Assembly: GCA_947625805.1 (NCBI GenBank)
Contig: CANQPT010000002.1
Span: 1 to 36,910 of the forward strand
Direction of reading: 5' to 3'
DNA length: 36,910 nt
Origin: an uncultured Clostridia bacterium
Lineage (GTDB): Bacteria; Bacillota; Clostridia; Oscillospirales; CAG-272
Shown: positions 1-7,417 of the stretch, piece after piece
How the letters are laid out: each line of letters starts with the position of its first letter
How positions within the stretch are numbered: the stretch's first letter is position 1
Made by a program: the position numbers and the translations under genes
Notes under the pieces: generated by a model
Told to the model about the DNA's origin: nothing
Seen by the model: only the letters and a program-made list of their open reading frames with translations
Databases searched by the model: none

Positions 1-243
1 GTAGCACACCCGGTGTCGGTCATGGTGGACACCTTCGGCACGGGCCTCTGCCCGGACGATCGGATCGCCCGGGCAGTGAGCCAACCGGTCGACCTGCGCC
101 CGGCGGCCATTATCGAACGCTTTGACCTGCGCAGACCGATCTATCGCGCCCTTGCGGCCTACGGCCACATGGGACGCGAGGATCTGGACACGCCGTGGGA
201 AAAGCGCGATCTGGCGGATACGCTGCGCGACGCGCTGCTGTAA
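1..243 (+). CDS. metK: S-adenosylmethionine synthetase, C-terminal fragment
   Basis: This is the last 80 codons of methionine adenosyltransferase, which makes S-adenosylmethionine from methionine and ATP in the cytoplasm. The frame is open from base 1 and reads [15 protein letters not shown], the conserved C-terminal-domain segment of the family, followed by the typical ending with [15 protein letters not shown] (the family's usual YxxTAAYGHFGR). The gene continues upstream of the window, so neither its start nor any SAM riboswitch can be judged. It ends in TAA at 241-243, directly followed by a perfect 12-base palindrome (245-256) with no T-run. The assignment is firm despite the truncation. 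Confidence 0.95.
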   Translation, partial: VAHPVSVMVDTFGTGLCPDDRIARAVSQPVDLRPAAIIERFDLRRPIYRALAAYGHMGREDLDTPWEKRDLADTLRDALL

Positions 244-315
244 TCCCCTCGAGGGGAAAGGGGATCCCATAACAAAAACCACCTCGTTCGCATACAATGG
301 AACAGGTGATCTCGT

Positions 316-471
316 ATGCTTGGGTTATTTTTAGAGATCGCGGTGTGCGTGTTCGCCGTGTACGGCGGTTATACCGTGCTGCGCGGAGTGCGCCGCGGTT
401 TCTTTCGATTGATTGAAAGAAAAACAAAGTATGAATCAAAGCCCGGAAATCGACCGGCTGATCCCCGTTGA
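316..471 (+). CDS. possible 51-residue single-pass membrane peptide
   Basis: An ATG at 316 is preceded by AGGTGAT six bases upstream, a good ribosome binding site. It opens a frame that ends in TGA at 469-471. The peptide begins with a hydrophobic stretch (MLGLFLEIAVCVFAVYGGY), followed by a basic tail rich in Arg and Lys, so an N-out/C-in single membrane span is plausible. It overlaps the start of the RecD2 helicase gene by 41 bases in another frame, which would fit translational coupling. I do not recognise a family. It could also be chance, since the second half overlaps a strongly conserved gene. A possible TACAAT -10 box lies at 293-298, with no convincing -35. Confidence 0.45.
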   Translation: MLGLFLEIAVCVFAVYGGYTVLRGVRRGFFRLIERKTKYESKPGNRPADPR

Positions 472-2650
472 GGGCGTGGTCGAAACCGTAATCTATCATA
501 ACGAACAAAACGGATACAGCGTGATAGACTTAGCCATCGACGAGGGCGAGTTTATCACGCTGACCGGAATTATGCCGCTCATCAGCGAGGGCGAGACGCT
601 CAAGGCCATGGGACGCTGGGAAGTGCACCCCACCTACGGAAGACAGTTCAAGGTGGAGTATTACGAGAAACATCTTCCCGCAAGCGAATCCGCCATCCTC
701 AAATACTTATCCTCCCGCGCCGTCAAGGGCATCGGGCCGGTGACGGCCGGCCGGATTGTGGACCGGTTCGGGGCGGACTCCTTTGACGTGATCGAAAACC
801 ACCCCGAGTGGCTTGCCGATCTGCCGGGCATTTCCCTCAAAAAAGCAACCGAAATTTCCGAAGAATTCCGCGCCCAGTTCGGAATGCGGACGGTCATGGC
901 CTTCTGCGGCGAATATATGGGAGCGACCTCGGCCGTGCGGGTGTACAAGGCTTTCGGCTCGGCGGCCATCGATATCATCAAGCAAAACCCCTACATTCTC
1001 TGCGAGCGTATCCGCGGCATCGGCTTTGACCGGGCGGACCGCATCGCACGCTCGCTGGGCCTTGCGCAAAACCATCCCGAGCGCATCCGGGCGGGCGTCA
1101 TCCACACCATGAAATACAACGCCGTCTCCAACGGGCACGTCTATCTTCCCCGGGACAAAATGCTGGCGGTAGCGGCAGAACTGTTGGAGGTGTCCGCGGC
1201 CGAGGCGGCGGAGGCCTGCGACGCTCTGGTGGCCGACGGGCAGTTATGGCAGGTGCACATGGGCGGCAGGGAATGCGTATATCTTAAAAATTACTACGAG
1301 GCCGAGACGACCATCGCCTCAAAACTCGATCTCTTGCAAAAAGTGTGTCCGCCCATGGACGCCGGAAACATCGCCCGGTTTATCGAACGCATGGAGGCCG
1401 AATACGGCCTGCGGTACGCGCCCATGCAAAAGCGGGCCATCACCTGTGCCCTGCAAAACGGTGTCATGATCCTGACCGGCGGCCCCGGTACCGGTAAAAC
1501 GACCATTATCCGGGCGCTCATCCGGGTGTTTGGCTCTCTCGGGCTGGACATTGCGCTGGCCGCGCCCACAGGGCGTGCCGCAAAGCGTATGTCCGAGGCC
1601 ACCCGGTACGAGGCAAAGACCATCCACCGTTTGCTGGAAATCGATTTCTCCTCCGAGGACGATCCACACTTCCGCCGGAATGAGAACAATCTTCTCGACG
1701 AAGACGTATTTATCATCGACGAGACTTCCATGATCGACACCGAAATCATGGCGGCCCTGTTAAAAGCCATCAAGCCGGGTGCGCGTTTACTGCTGATCGG
1801 CGACAGCGACCAGCTTCCCTCGGTCGGACCGGGCAACGTCCTGCGGGATCTGATTCGCTCGGACGTTTTTGCAACCATTGAGTTGAAAGAGGTATTCCGA
1901 CAGGCCTCCGAGAGCCTGATCATCACCAACGCCCACTCGATCAACGCGGGCGAATATCCCGAACTGGAATCCAAAAACAGCGATTTCTTCTTTGTGCCCC
2001 GGCAATCCGACGAGCAGATCGCCCAGACCGTAGCTTCGCTGTGCGCCGTGCGCCTGCCCCGCACCTACGGCAAAGAGATCCTCTCGGGCATTCAGGTCAT
2101 CACCCCCTCCCGCAAGGGAGCCGCAGGAACGGTCGCCCTCAACGCGCTTCTGCAAAAGACCCTCAATCCCCCCGGTAAGGACAAGCGGGAGCGCCGGTTT
2201 GGCCCGGTCATTCTGCGGGAGGGCGACAAGATCATGCAGATCCGCAACAACTACGATATCGAATGGCAAAAAGGCGGGGTAAAAGGCAACGGTATCTTCA
2301 ACGGGGATATCGGCGTCATTCGCGCCATCAATCTCTCGGCCGAGGAGGTCACTGTGGATTTTGACGGCCGGATCGCCGCCTACGATTTTACACAGTTGGA
2401 AGAACTCGAACACGCCTATGCCGTGACCGTGCACAAAAGCCAGGGTAGCGAATACCCCACGGTCATTCTTCCGATTTATCCCTTTACCCCGCGCCTGCTC
2501 ACCCGCAATCTCTTGTACACCGCCGTCACCCGCGCTCAGAATATGGTCATTCTGGTCGGGCGGGCGGACGTGGTCGCCGGCATGGTGGATAACAACCGGC
2601 AAACCAAACGCTATACCGGTTTGTGTCATATCCTGCGGCAAAATTTATAA
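431..2650 (+). CDS. recD2: RecD2-type ATP-dependent DNA helicase (superfamily 1B)
   Basis: About 739 residues, the usual size for RecD2/YrrC helicases of bacteria that lack RecBC. These unwind DNA 5'-3' and act in repair and replication-fork maintenance. An N-terminal OB-like part is followed by helix-hairpin-helix repeats (KGIGPVTAGRIV, then LPGISLKKA). The motor follows: Walker A GGPGTGKTT near residue 350, Walker B FIIDETSMID, motif III LIGDSDQLPSVGPG, motif V VTVHKSQGSEYP and motif VI LLYTAVTRAQ near the C-terminus. ATG 431 is chosen because homologues begin shortly before the VEGVVE segment; an in-frame TTG at 413 has no ribosome binding site. It follows metK and the small membrane peptide on the same strand. 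Confidence 0.95.
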   Translation: MNQSPEIDRLIPVEGVVETVIYHNEQNGYSVIDLAIDEGEFITLTGIMPLISEGETLKAMGRWEVHPTYGRQFKVEYYEKHLPASESAILKYLSSRAVKGIGPVTAGRIVDRFGADSFDVIENHPEWLADLPGISLKKATEISEEFRAQFGMRTVMAFCGEYMGATSAVRVYKAFGSAAIDIIKQNPYILCERIRGIGFDRADRIARSLGLAQNHPERIRAGVIHTMKYNAVSNGHVYLPRDKMLAVAAELLEVSAAEAAEACDALVADGQLWQVHMGGRECVYLKNYYEAETTIASKLDLLQKVCPPMDAGNIARFIERMEAEYGLRYAPMQKRAITCALQNGVMILTGGPGTGKTTIIRALIRVFGSLGLDIALAAPTGRAAKRMSEATRYEAKTIHRLLEIDFSSEDDPHFRRNENNLLDEDVFIIDETSMIDTEIMAALLKAIKPGARLLLIGDSDQLPSVGPGNVLRDLIRSDVFATIELKEVFRQASESLIITNAHSINAGEYPELESKNSDFFFVPRQSDEQIAQTVASLCAVRLPRTYGKEILSGIQVITPSRKGAAGTVALNALLQKTLNPPGKDKRERRFGPVILREGDKIMQIRNNYDIEWQKGGVKGNGIFNGDIGVIRAINLSAEEVTVDFDGRIAAYDFTQLEELEHAYAVTVHKSQGSEYPTVILPIYPFTPRLLTRNLLYTAVTRAQNMVILVGRADVVAGMVDNNRQTKRYTGLCHILRQNL

Positions 2651-2651
2651 T

Positions 2652-2706
2652 AGAGCAGGGGAACTTTTGAAAAAGTTCCCCCGCACCCTCTCAAAATTTA
2701 TAAACC
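2652..2706 (+). repeat. hairpin repeat family A, copy 1
   Basis: A unit of about 55 bases: AGAGCA, then a perfect 11-bp stem (GGGGAACTTTT / AAAAGTTCCCC) with a two-base loop, then CGCACCCTCTCAAAA and TTATAAACC. It lies just after the recD2 stop codon. No T-run follows the stem directly, so it is not a textbook terminator. Confidence 0.85.
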
Positions 2707-2710
2707 TTTT

Positions 2711-2732
2711 TGCCCGCCCGACCGTCGGGCGG
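2711..2732. other. GC-rich hairpin between repeat A copies
   Basis: An inverted repeat with arms CCGCCCGA and TCGGGCGG around a three-base loop sits in the 44-base spacer between family-A copies 1 and 2. It could end recD2 transcription together with the flanking hairpins, but no poly-T tract follows it. Confidence 0.5.
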
Positions 2733-2750
2733 AAATCTTTTGAAAATCAA

Positions 2751-2806
2751 AGAGCAGGGGAACTTTTGGAAAAGTTCCCCCGCACCCTCTCAAAACTTAT
2801 AAACCT
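2751..2806 (+). repeat. hairpin repeat family A, copy 2
   Basis: Nearly identical to copy 1, lying 99 bases downstream in the same orientation, with the same 11-bp GGGGAACTTTT/AAAAGTTCCCC stem. It ends just upstream of the ribosome binding site (AAGGA) of the glycosylase gene, so its hairpin would lie in that gene's 5' leader. Confidence 0.85.
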
Positions 2807-2818
2807 TAAGGAACACGC

Positions 2819-3316
2819 ATGACCCCATCACAGATCACCCATCCTATCCCGCCGCTTTTTGACCAATCTTCACATACGCTGATTTTAGGCAGTTTTCCAT
2901 CGGTACAGTCAAGGGCGGTGCAGTTTTTCTACGGGCACAAGCAAAACCGCTTCTGGCGGGTGATCGCCGCCCTGTACGGCGAGCGCCTTACGGAAAGCGT
3001 CGAGGACAAGCGCCGCCTGATCCTGTCCCATCACCTTGCGCTGTGGGACACCGTCGCCTGCTGCGAGATCACCGGAAGCGCCGACAGTTCCATCCGCTCG
3101 GTGCAGCCGAACGATCTTTCGCCCATTCTGCAAAAGGCGCCCATTCGCCGTATTTTTGTCAACGGCAGAACAGCCGAGCGGCTGTACGACCGATTTTTGC
3201 TCCCGCTTACCGGTATTCCCGCCGTCTATCTGCCCTCGACCAGCCCGGCAAACGCCGCTATGTCCCTCGATCGACTGATCGAGGCATGGAAAGTGATAAC
3301 ACAGGAGAACTTTTGA
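2819..3316 (+). CDS. hypoxanthine-DNA glycosylase (uracil-DNA glycosylase superfamily, family 6)
   Basis: 165 residues, full length for this small family, which removes deoxyinosine (deaminated adenine) from DNA as the first step of base excision repair. The active-site segment is LGSFPSVQSRAVQFFYGHKQ followed by NRFW, matching the GSxPS...HPQNRFW pattern. The second motif is LPSTSPANA near residue 140, again typical. The ATG at 2819 has AAGGA upstream. The last four codons and stop (QENF, TGA) fall in a stretch that resembles a degenerate family-A repeat, so the original C-terminus may have been replaced. It follows a helicase gene, but the intergenic repeats make a shared operon uncertain. 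Confidence 0.85.
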   Translation: MTPSQITHPIPPLFDQSSHTLILGSFPSVQSRAVQFFYGHKQNRFWRVIAALYGERLTESVEDKRRLILSHHLALWDTVACCEITGSADSSIRSVQPNDLSPILQKAPIRRIFVNGRTAERLYDRFLLPLTGIPAVYLPSTSPANAAMSLDRLIEAWKVITQENF

Positions 3317-3329
3317 AAAAATTTTTTAT

Positions 3330-3382
3330 AGAGCAGGGGAACTTTTGGAAAAGTTCCCCCGCACCCCCTCAAAACTTATAAA
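3330..3382 (+). repeat. hairpin repeat family A, copy 3
   Basis: The third copy of the AGAGCA / GGGGAACTTTT stem / CGCACCCCCTC unit, in the same orientation as the other two. It lies between the convergent glycosylase and proB genes, where its 11-bp stem could work as a bidirectional terminator. A run of T (3322-3327) lies just before it. Confidence 0.85.
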
Positions 3383-3402
3383 TTTTACTGTTCTTCCAAA
3401 AC

Positions 3403-4479
3403 TTACGGATCTTTGCCCGCAAGCACCATGTTGTCCGCGTGCACGGCAGGATAGACGTCCCGCGCATCGGTAGGCGTGTGCAATTCGGCGCAGTCGTAGG
3501 AAACCAATCCCCGGGCGACAAGCGTCCCGTCCGGGCCGCAGACGTCCACTACGTCCCCGGCTGAAAACACACCCTCTACCGCGCGGATACCCGCGCGCAA
3601 GAGACTTTTATGCTGTTCGGTCAGCGCCCGTACCGCGCCCTCGTCCACGATCAGTCTCCCTTTGCTTTGGGCGTAAAAAGATACCCACTGCAAGCGGGTT
3701 TTGAGTCCCGCGCCCGCGGCAAACAGAGTCCCGGGAACACTGCCGTCCACCGCACCCGTGACGGCCTCCCGACCTCCTGCGCGGCAGATAAAGACCTCCA
3801 CCCCCGCCTCGGTTGCAAGCCGTGCGGCTGACAGTTTGGTCTGCATTCCGCCTGTGGCGACGGACGACCCCGCGCCGGCGGCATATGCCTCAATCTCGGG
3901 CGTGATCTGCTCGACCCGGTCGATGCGGCGGGCATTCGGGTCCTTTGCGGGGGAGGCGGTGTACAGTCCGTCCACGTCGGTGAGCAGGATCAGCCGGTCG
4001 GCGTGCACCATACCCGCCACCTGTGCGGAAAGGGTGTCGTTATCCCCGATCCGGATCTCGGCGGTGGCAACCGTGTCGTTTTCGTTGATAACCGCCACGG
4101 CGCCCCGGGAAATCAGGGCTTGCAGCGTGGCAAAGGCGTTGCGGTACTTGTCCCGGTCTGTGAACGCATCGGGAGTGAGCAGGATCTGCGCCGCCGTATA
4201 TCCTCTTGCACCCAAACCGTCCTCATATTCCCGCATGAGCAGTCCCTGACCCACTGCGGCGGAGGCTTGCTTTGCGGGCAGAGCGGTCGGGCGGGAGGCA
4301 TAACCCAGTCTCCGGAATCCTGCGGCGATCGACCCGGAGGTGACGATAATCACCCCGTGTCCCGCGTCGCGCAGATCGGCCGCGCCGTCACAGATCGCCC
4401 GCACTTTTTCCCGCGACAGCGCTCCGTCCGGCTCTGTCAGCGAACTTGTACCTACTTTCAATACGATCAATCGATTCAT
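3403..4479 (-). CDS. proB: glutamate 5-kinase
   Basis: 358 residues. It phosphorylates L-glutamate with ATP, the first and proline-inhibited step of proline synthesis. The N-terminal amino-acid-kinase domain shows LKVGTSSLT, VTSGSIAAG, VINENDTV and the GDNDTLSAQVA segment. A C-terminal PUA domain begins near residue 270, so this is the long two-domain form. I chose ATG 4479 because GAGGG lies eight bases upstream and the homologous start is MNRLIVLKVG; a TTG at 4494 in frame is less likely. proA, the usual partner, is not in the window. The gene is divergent from uxuA, with its own promoter. Confidence 0.96.
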   Translation of the reverse strand: MNRLIVLKVGTSSLTEPDGALSREKVRAICDGAADLRDAGHGVIIVTSGSIAAGFRRLGYASRPTALPAKQASAAVGQGLLMREYEDGLGARGYTAAQILLTPDAFTDRDKYRNAFATLQALISRGAVAVINENDTVATAEIRIGDNDTLSAQVAGMVHADRLILLTDVDGLYTASPAKDPNARRIDRVEQITPEIEAYAAGAGSSVATGGMQTKLSAARLATEAGVEVFICRAGGREAVTGAVDGSVPGTLFAAGAGLKTRLQWVSFYAQSKGRLIVDEGAVRALTEQHKSLLRAGIRAVEGVFSAGDVVDVCGPDGTLVARGLVSYDCAELHTPTDARDVYPAVHADNMVLAGKDP

Positions 4480-4520
4480 ACCGTATTCCCTCAACCCCCT
4501 GAAACTTCGGAATTACACAT

Positions 4521-4549
4521 AGTTTAGCACAAATCGGACGGCGGGTCAA
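4521..4549 (-). promoter_or_regulatory. sigma-A-type promoter of proB
   Basis: On the minus strand TTGACC (4544-4549), a 17-base spacer and TAAACT (4521-4526) form a good housekeeping promoter about 42 bases upstream of the proB ATG. Confidence 0.7.
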
Positions 4550-4587
4550 CCTCGCCGGAAATTTTTTTGCAAATGTGCTTTTTGGGT

Positions 4588-4616
4588 TTGACTTCCCGCG
4601 CTTTTTGATGTAATAT
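4588..4616 (+). promoter_or_regulatory. sigma-A-type promoter of the uronate operon
   Basis: TTGACT (4588-4593), exactly 17 bases, then TAATAT (4611-4616): one mismatch to consensus in each box. It lies about 30 bases upstream of uxuA. I see no clear operator palindrome over it, and no GntR- or LacI-type regulator gene is in the window. Confidence 0.8.
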
Positions 4617-4647
4617 ATTAGTAGATTGAGGGAGTATAAAAATAAAA

Positions 4648-5709
4648 ATGAAAATGAAACTTTGCTTCCGCTGGTACGGCGAGGACGACCCGGTCACCCT
4701 TGACAGGATCGCGCAGATCCCGGGTATGCGTTCGGTGGTATCGGCGGTGTATGACGTAAAGCCGGGTCAGGTCTGGCCGGAAGAGAGCCTTGCCCGCCTG
4801 CGCGAGGCGTGCGAACAAAAAGGGCTTTGCTTTGACGTGGTCGAGTCGGTCCCCGTGCCGGAAGCGATCAAGCTGGGGAGCAAGGACGCCGACCGGCTGA
4901 CAGAAGTTTATTGCGAAAATATCCGGCGCTGTGCACGCTATGGGGTCAAGTGCATCACTTATAATTTTATGCCGGTCTTTGACTGGACGCGCACAGACCT
5001 TGCCAAGCCCGCCTCCGACGGCTCTTTCTCGCTTGCGTTCAATCAGGAAGAACTTGCCCGCATGGACCCCAAGCGCGAGGACGTCGCCCTGCCCGGCTGG
5101 GACGCAAGTTACAGCCGGGCGGAGCTGCGGGAACTGATCGAGGCTTACGGCCGCATCGGGACAGAGGGGTTATGGGCAAACCTGGAAGGTTTTTTGAAAA
5201 CAATCATTCCCGTGGCCCAAGCGTGCGGTGTGCGCATGGCCATTCACCCGGACGACCCGCCCTACCCGGTGTTCGGTCTTCCGCGGATTATTACGAACGA
5301 GACAAATATCGACCGGATGTTGGCCATCGTGGACAGTCCGGCAAACAGTCTTTGCTTTTGCACGGGCAGTCTGGGCTGTGATGCGCGCAACGATATTCCC
5401 GCCATGGTGCGCAAATACGCGGCGGCCGGGCGCATTGCCTTTATGCATATCCGCAACGTGCGGCGGGAGGCCGACGGATCGTTTGCCGAAAGCGCACACC
5501 TTTCCTCCTGCGGTTCGCTGGATATGTACGAGATCGTGCGAGCGCTGGCGGACAACGGCTACGACGGCTACGTGCGCCCCGACCACGGGCGCGCCATCTG
5601 GGGCGAACAGCCGAGGCCCGGCTACGGGTTATACGACCGGGCGCTGGGCGCCGCTTATTTAAACGGATTATTCGAGGCTTGTGAAAAGGAAGTAAACCAT
5701 GCAAAATAA
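4648..5709 (+). CDS. uxuA: mannonate dehydratase
   Basis: 353 residues, the usual length of Firmicutes UxuA. It dehydrates D-mannonate to 2-keto-3-deoxygluconate (KDG), a metal-dependent TIM-barrel reaction in the cytoplasm. Recognisable segments are the N-terminal MKLCFRWYGEDDPV, GVKCITYNFMPVFDWTRTDL, AIHPDDPP, the SLCFCTGSLG metal-site region and the C-terminal YVRPDHGR. ATGs at 4648 and 4654 are both possible; GAGGGAG lies 13 bases before the first. It opens the uronate operon, and its stop overlaps the uxuB start by 11 bases. Confidence 0.96.
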   Translation: MKMKLCFRWYGEDDPVTLDRIAQIPGMRSVVSAVYDVKPGQVWPEESLARLREACEQKGLCFDVVESVPVPEAIKLGSKDADRLTEVYCENIRRCARYGVKCITYNFMPVFDWTRTDLAKPASDGSFSLAFNQEELARMDPKREDVALPGWDASYSRAELRELIEAYGRIGTEGLWANLEGFLKTIIPVAQACGVRMAIHPDDPPYPVFGLPRIITNETNIDRMLAIVDSPANSLCFCTGSLGCDARNDIPAMVRKYAAAGRIAFMHIRNVRREADGSFAESAHLSSCGSLDMYEIVRALADNGYDGYVRPDHGRAIWGEQPRPGYGLYDRALGAAYLNGLFEACEKEVNHAK

Positions 5710-6550
5710 CCTACTCAATACCGATCATACCGGCAAGGTCGCGGTGGTGACGGGCGCGGGCGGCGTGCTGTGCGGCAGATTCGCACAAGTGCTGGCGCGG
5801 GCGGGCGCAAAGGTCGCTCTTCTCGACCGTAACGGCGAGGCGGCGGAGGAGGTCGCCCGGCAGATCATCGCTGAGGGCGGCCAAGCCGGGGCGTACGTCT
5901 GCGACGTGCTCGACCGGGAGGTTTGCCGGACGGTGGCCGAACGCGTGCAGGACGATCTCGGGCCATGCGATATTCTGATCAACGGCGCGGGCGGCAACAG
6001 TCCTTTGGCAACCACCGACAAGGAATATTTTGAGGCAGAGGATTTCGGGACGGAAACGCTCCATTTCTTCAATCTGGACCCGAGGGGAGTGGACGGGGTC
6101 TTTCGGCTCAATTTCCTCGGCACGCTCATTCCCACCCAAGCCTTTGCCCGGCAGATGATCGGGCGGCAGGGGTGCTGTATTGTCAATATTTCGTCCATGA
6201 ACGCCTTTACTCCGCTGACCAAGATCCCGGCTTACTCGGCGGCCAAGGCCGCCGTGTCCAATTTCACCGAGTGGCTTGCCGTGCATTTTTCCAAGGTGGG
6301 CATTCGGGTCAACGCCATCGCGCCCGGCTTTTTTTCCACCAAACAAAACGCCGCACTGCTCTATCAGCCGGACGGCACGCCCACCGCGCGCACCGGCAAG
6401 ATCTTAGCGGCAACGCCCATGGGGCGCTTTGGGCAGAGCGAGGAACTGGACGGAGGCCTGTTGTTTTTGACCGACGAGCGTGCCGCCGGGTTTATTACCG
6501 GCATTGTCCTGCCCATCGACGGCGGCTTTTCGGCGTATGCGGGCGTATAG
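5699..6550 (+). CDS. uxuB: D-mannonate oxidoreductase (fructuronate reductase), short-chain dehydrogenase type
   Basis: 283 residues of short-chain dehydrogenase/reductase fold: nucleotide-binding TGAGGVLCG near residue 19, the NGAGG motif, catalytic Ser in VNISSMNAF, the YSAAK catalytic Tyr/Lys pair, and the ending DGGFSAYAGV. In Firmicutes uronate loci this family reduces D-fructuronate to D-mannonate with NAD(P)H, replacing the unrelated enterobacterial UxuB; the neighbours uxuA, kdgA and kdgK support that. The fold alone would not give the substrate. It overlaps uxuA by 11 bases. Its last coding bases are included in a 117-bp tandem duplication (6524-6755). Confidence 0.88.
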   Translation: MQNNLLNTDHTGKVAVVTGAGGVLCGRFAQVLARAGAKVALLDRNGEAAEEVARQIIAEGGQAGAYVCDVLDREVCRTVAERVQDDLGPCDILINGAGGNSPLATTDKEYFEAEDFGTETLHFFNLDPRGVDGVFRLNFLGTLIPTQAFARQMIGRQGCCIVNISSMNAFTPLTKIPAYSAAKAAVSNFTEWLAVHFSKVGIRVNAIAPGFFSTKQNAALLYQPDGTPTARTGKILAATPMGRFGQSEELDGGLLFLTDERAAGFITGIVLPIDGGFSAYAGV

Positions 6551-6580
6551 CGGCGGCACGCGGTAGGCAAAAAATCTTTT

Positions 6581-6626
6581 TCCAAAAGTTTTGGGGGCTT
6601 GGGGGATTTTTCAAAATCCTCCAAAA
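6581..6626 (+). repeat. hairpin repeat family B, copy 1
   Basis: CCAAAAGTTTTGGGGG followed by CTTGGGGGATTTT-TC-AAAATCCTCCAA. It has two adjacent hairpins: CCAAAA/TTTTGG, and a 12-bp stem with one mismatch in this copy. It lies in the uxuB-kdgA intergenic region inside the operon. Confidence 0.85.
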
Positions 6627-6697
6627 CAAAAACAAATTACGGCTTTTCGGCGTGTGTGGGCGTATAACGGCGACACGCGGTAAGCAAAAATCCTTTT

Positions 6698-6740
6698 CCA
6701 AAAGTTTTGGGGGTTTGGGGGATTTTTCAAAATCCCCCAA
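6698..6740 (+). repeat. hairpin repeat family B, copy 2
   Basis: The same unit as copy 1, with a perfect 12-bp stem TTGGGGGATTTT / AAAATCCCCCAA. It arose with the 117-bp duplication. It ends about 16 bases before the kdgA ribosome binding site. Confidence 0.85.
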
Positions 6741-6769
6741 AACAAAAAAATAAATCAAGGAGATCAGCT

Positions 6770-7417
6770 ATGACTGACATTGACCAAAAAATTCATGGGA
6801 TCGGCATTGTGCCGGTCATCAAACTCAACCGGCCCGAGCGGGACGCGGCGCCGCTTGCGCGGGCGCTGTGCGCGGGAGGGGTGAGCGTAGCCGAGGTGAC
6901 CTTTCGTGCGGCGGGAGCGGACACGGCCATTCGCCTGATGAGGTCCAAGCGCCCGGAAATGCTGATAGGCGCGGGCACGGTACTTACCACCAAACAGGCG
7001 GACGCGGCGCTGGAGGCGGGCGCGGCCTTTATCGTCACCCCCGGTTTTGATCCGGAGATCACGGCGTATTGCGTGGAAAAGCGTGTTCCCATCTACCCGG
7101 GTTGCACCACGCCCACCGACTACCACGCCGCGCTCAAATTCGGCCTAGAAGTGCTCAAATTCTTCCCGGCAGAGCAATCGGGAGGACTTGCGAAAATCAA
7201 GGCGATGAGCGCACCTTTCCCCATGTTCCGGATCATGCCGACCGGCGGCATATCGCTATCCAACCTGCGGGAATACGCCGCATCGCCGATCATCTTTGCC
7301 TGCGGCGGCTCGTACATGGTGACCGCAGACCTGATCGAGACAGGACAATGGGAAAAGATTACCGATCTGTGCCGTCAGTCGGTTGAAATCGTAAAGGAGG
7401 CGCGTTCCAATGGCTAA
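6770..7417 (+). CDS. kdgA: 2-keto-3-deoxy-6-phosphogluconate aldolase
   Basis: 215 residues, a class I aldolase that splits KDPG into pyruvate and glyceraldehyde-3-phosphate, the last step of the pathway here. Visible landmarks: the catalytic Glu (Glu42) in AEVTFRA, GAGTVLT, PGCTTPTD, the Schiff-base lysine (Lys130) in LKFFPAE, and the phosphate-binding PTGGIS. ATG 6770 is preceded by AAGGAGAT five bases upstream. The 3' end overlaps kdgK by 8 bases. Its bifunctional relatives can also act on keto-hydroxyglutarate. Confidence 0.95.
   Translation: MTDIDQKIHGIGIVPVIKLNRPERDAAPLARALCAGGVSVAEVTFRAAGADTAIRLMRSKRPEMLIGAGTVLTTKQADAALEAGAAFIVTPGFDPEITAYCVEKRVPIYPGCTTPTDYHAALKFGLEVLKFFPAEQSGGLAKIKAMSAPFPMFRIMPTGGISLSNLREYAASPIIFACGGSYMVTADLIETGQWEKITDLCRQSVEIVKEARSNG

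Larger units (their letters stand above)
6524..6755 (+). repeat. 117-bp tandem duplication spanning the end of uxuB
   Basis: Copy 1 (6524-6640) contains the last uxuB codons plus downstream DNA. Copy 2 (6641-about 6755) repeats the same order: GGCTTTTCGGCG, GGGCGTATA, the CACGCGGTA segment and a family-B hairpin repeat. The copies differ by scattered substitutions and about one indel. In copy 2 the uxuB stop TAG has become TAA within a non-translated copy of the gene's tail. Confidence 0.9.

Noticed and set aside
245..256. Palindrome after metK as a terminator
   Set aside because: The 6-bp perfect palindrome is short and is followed by GGGGAT and not by T residues.
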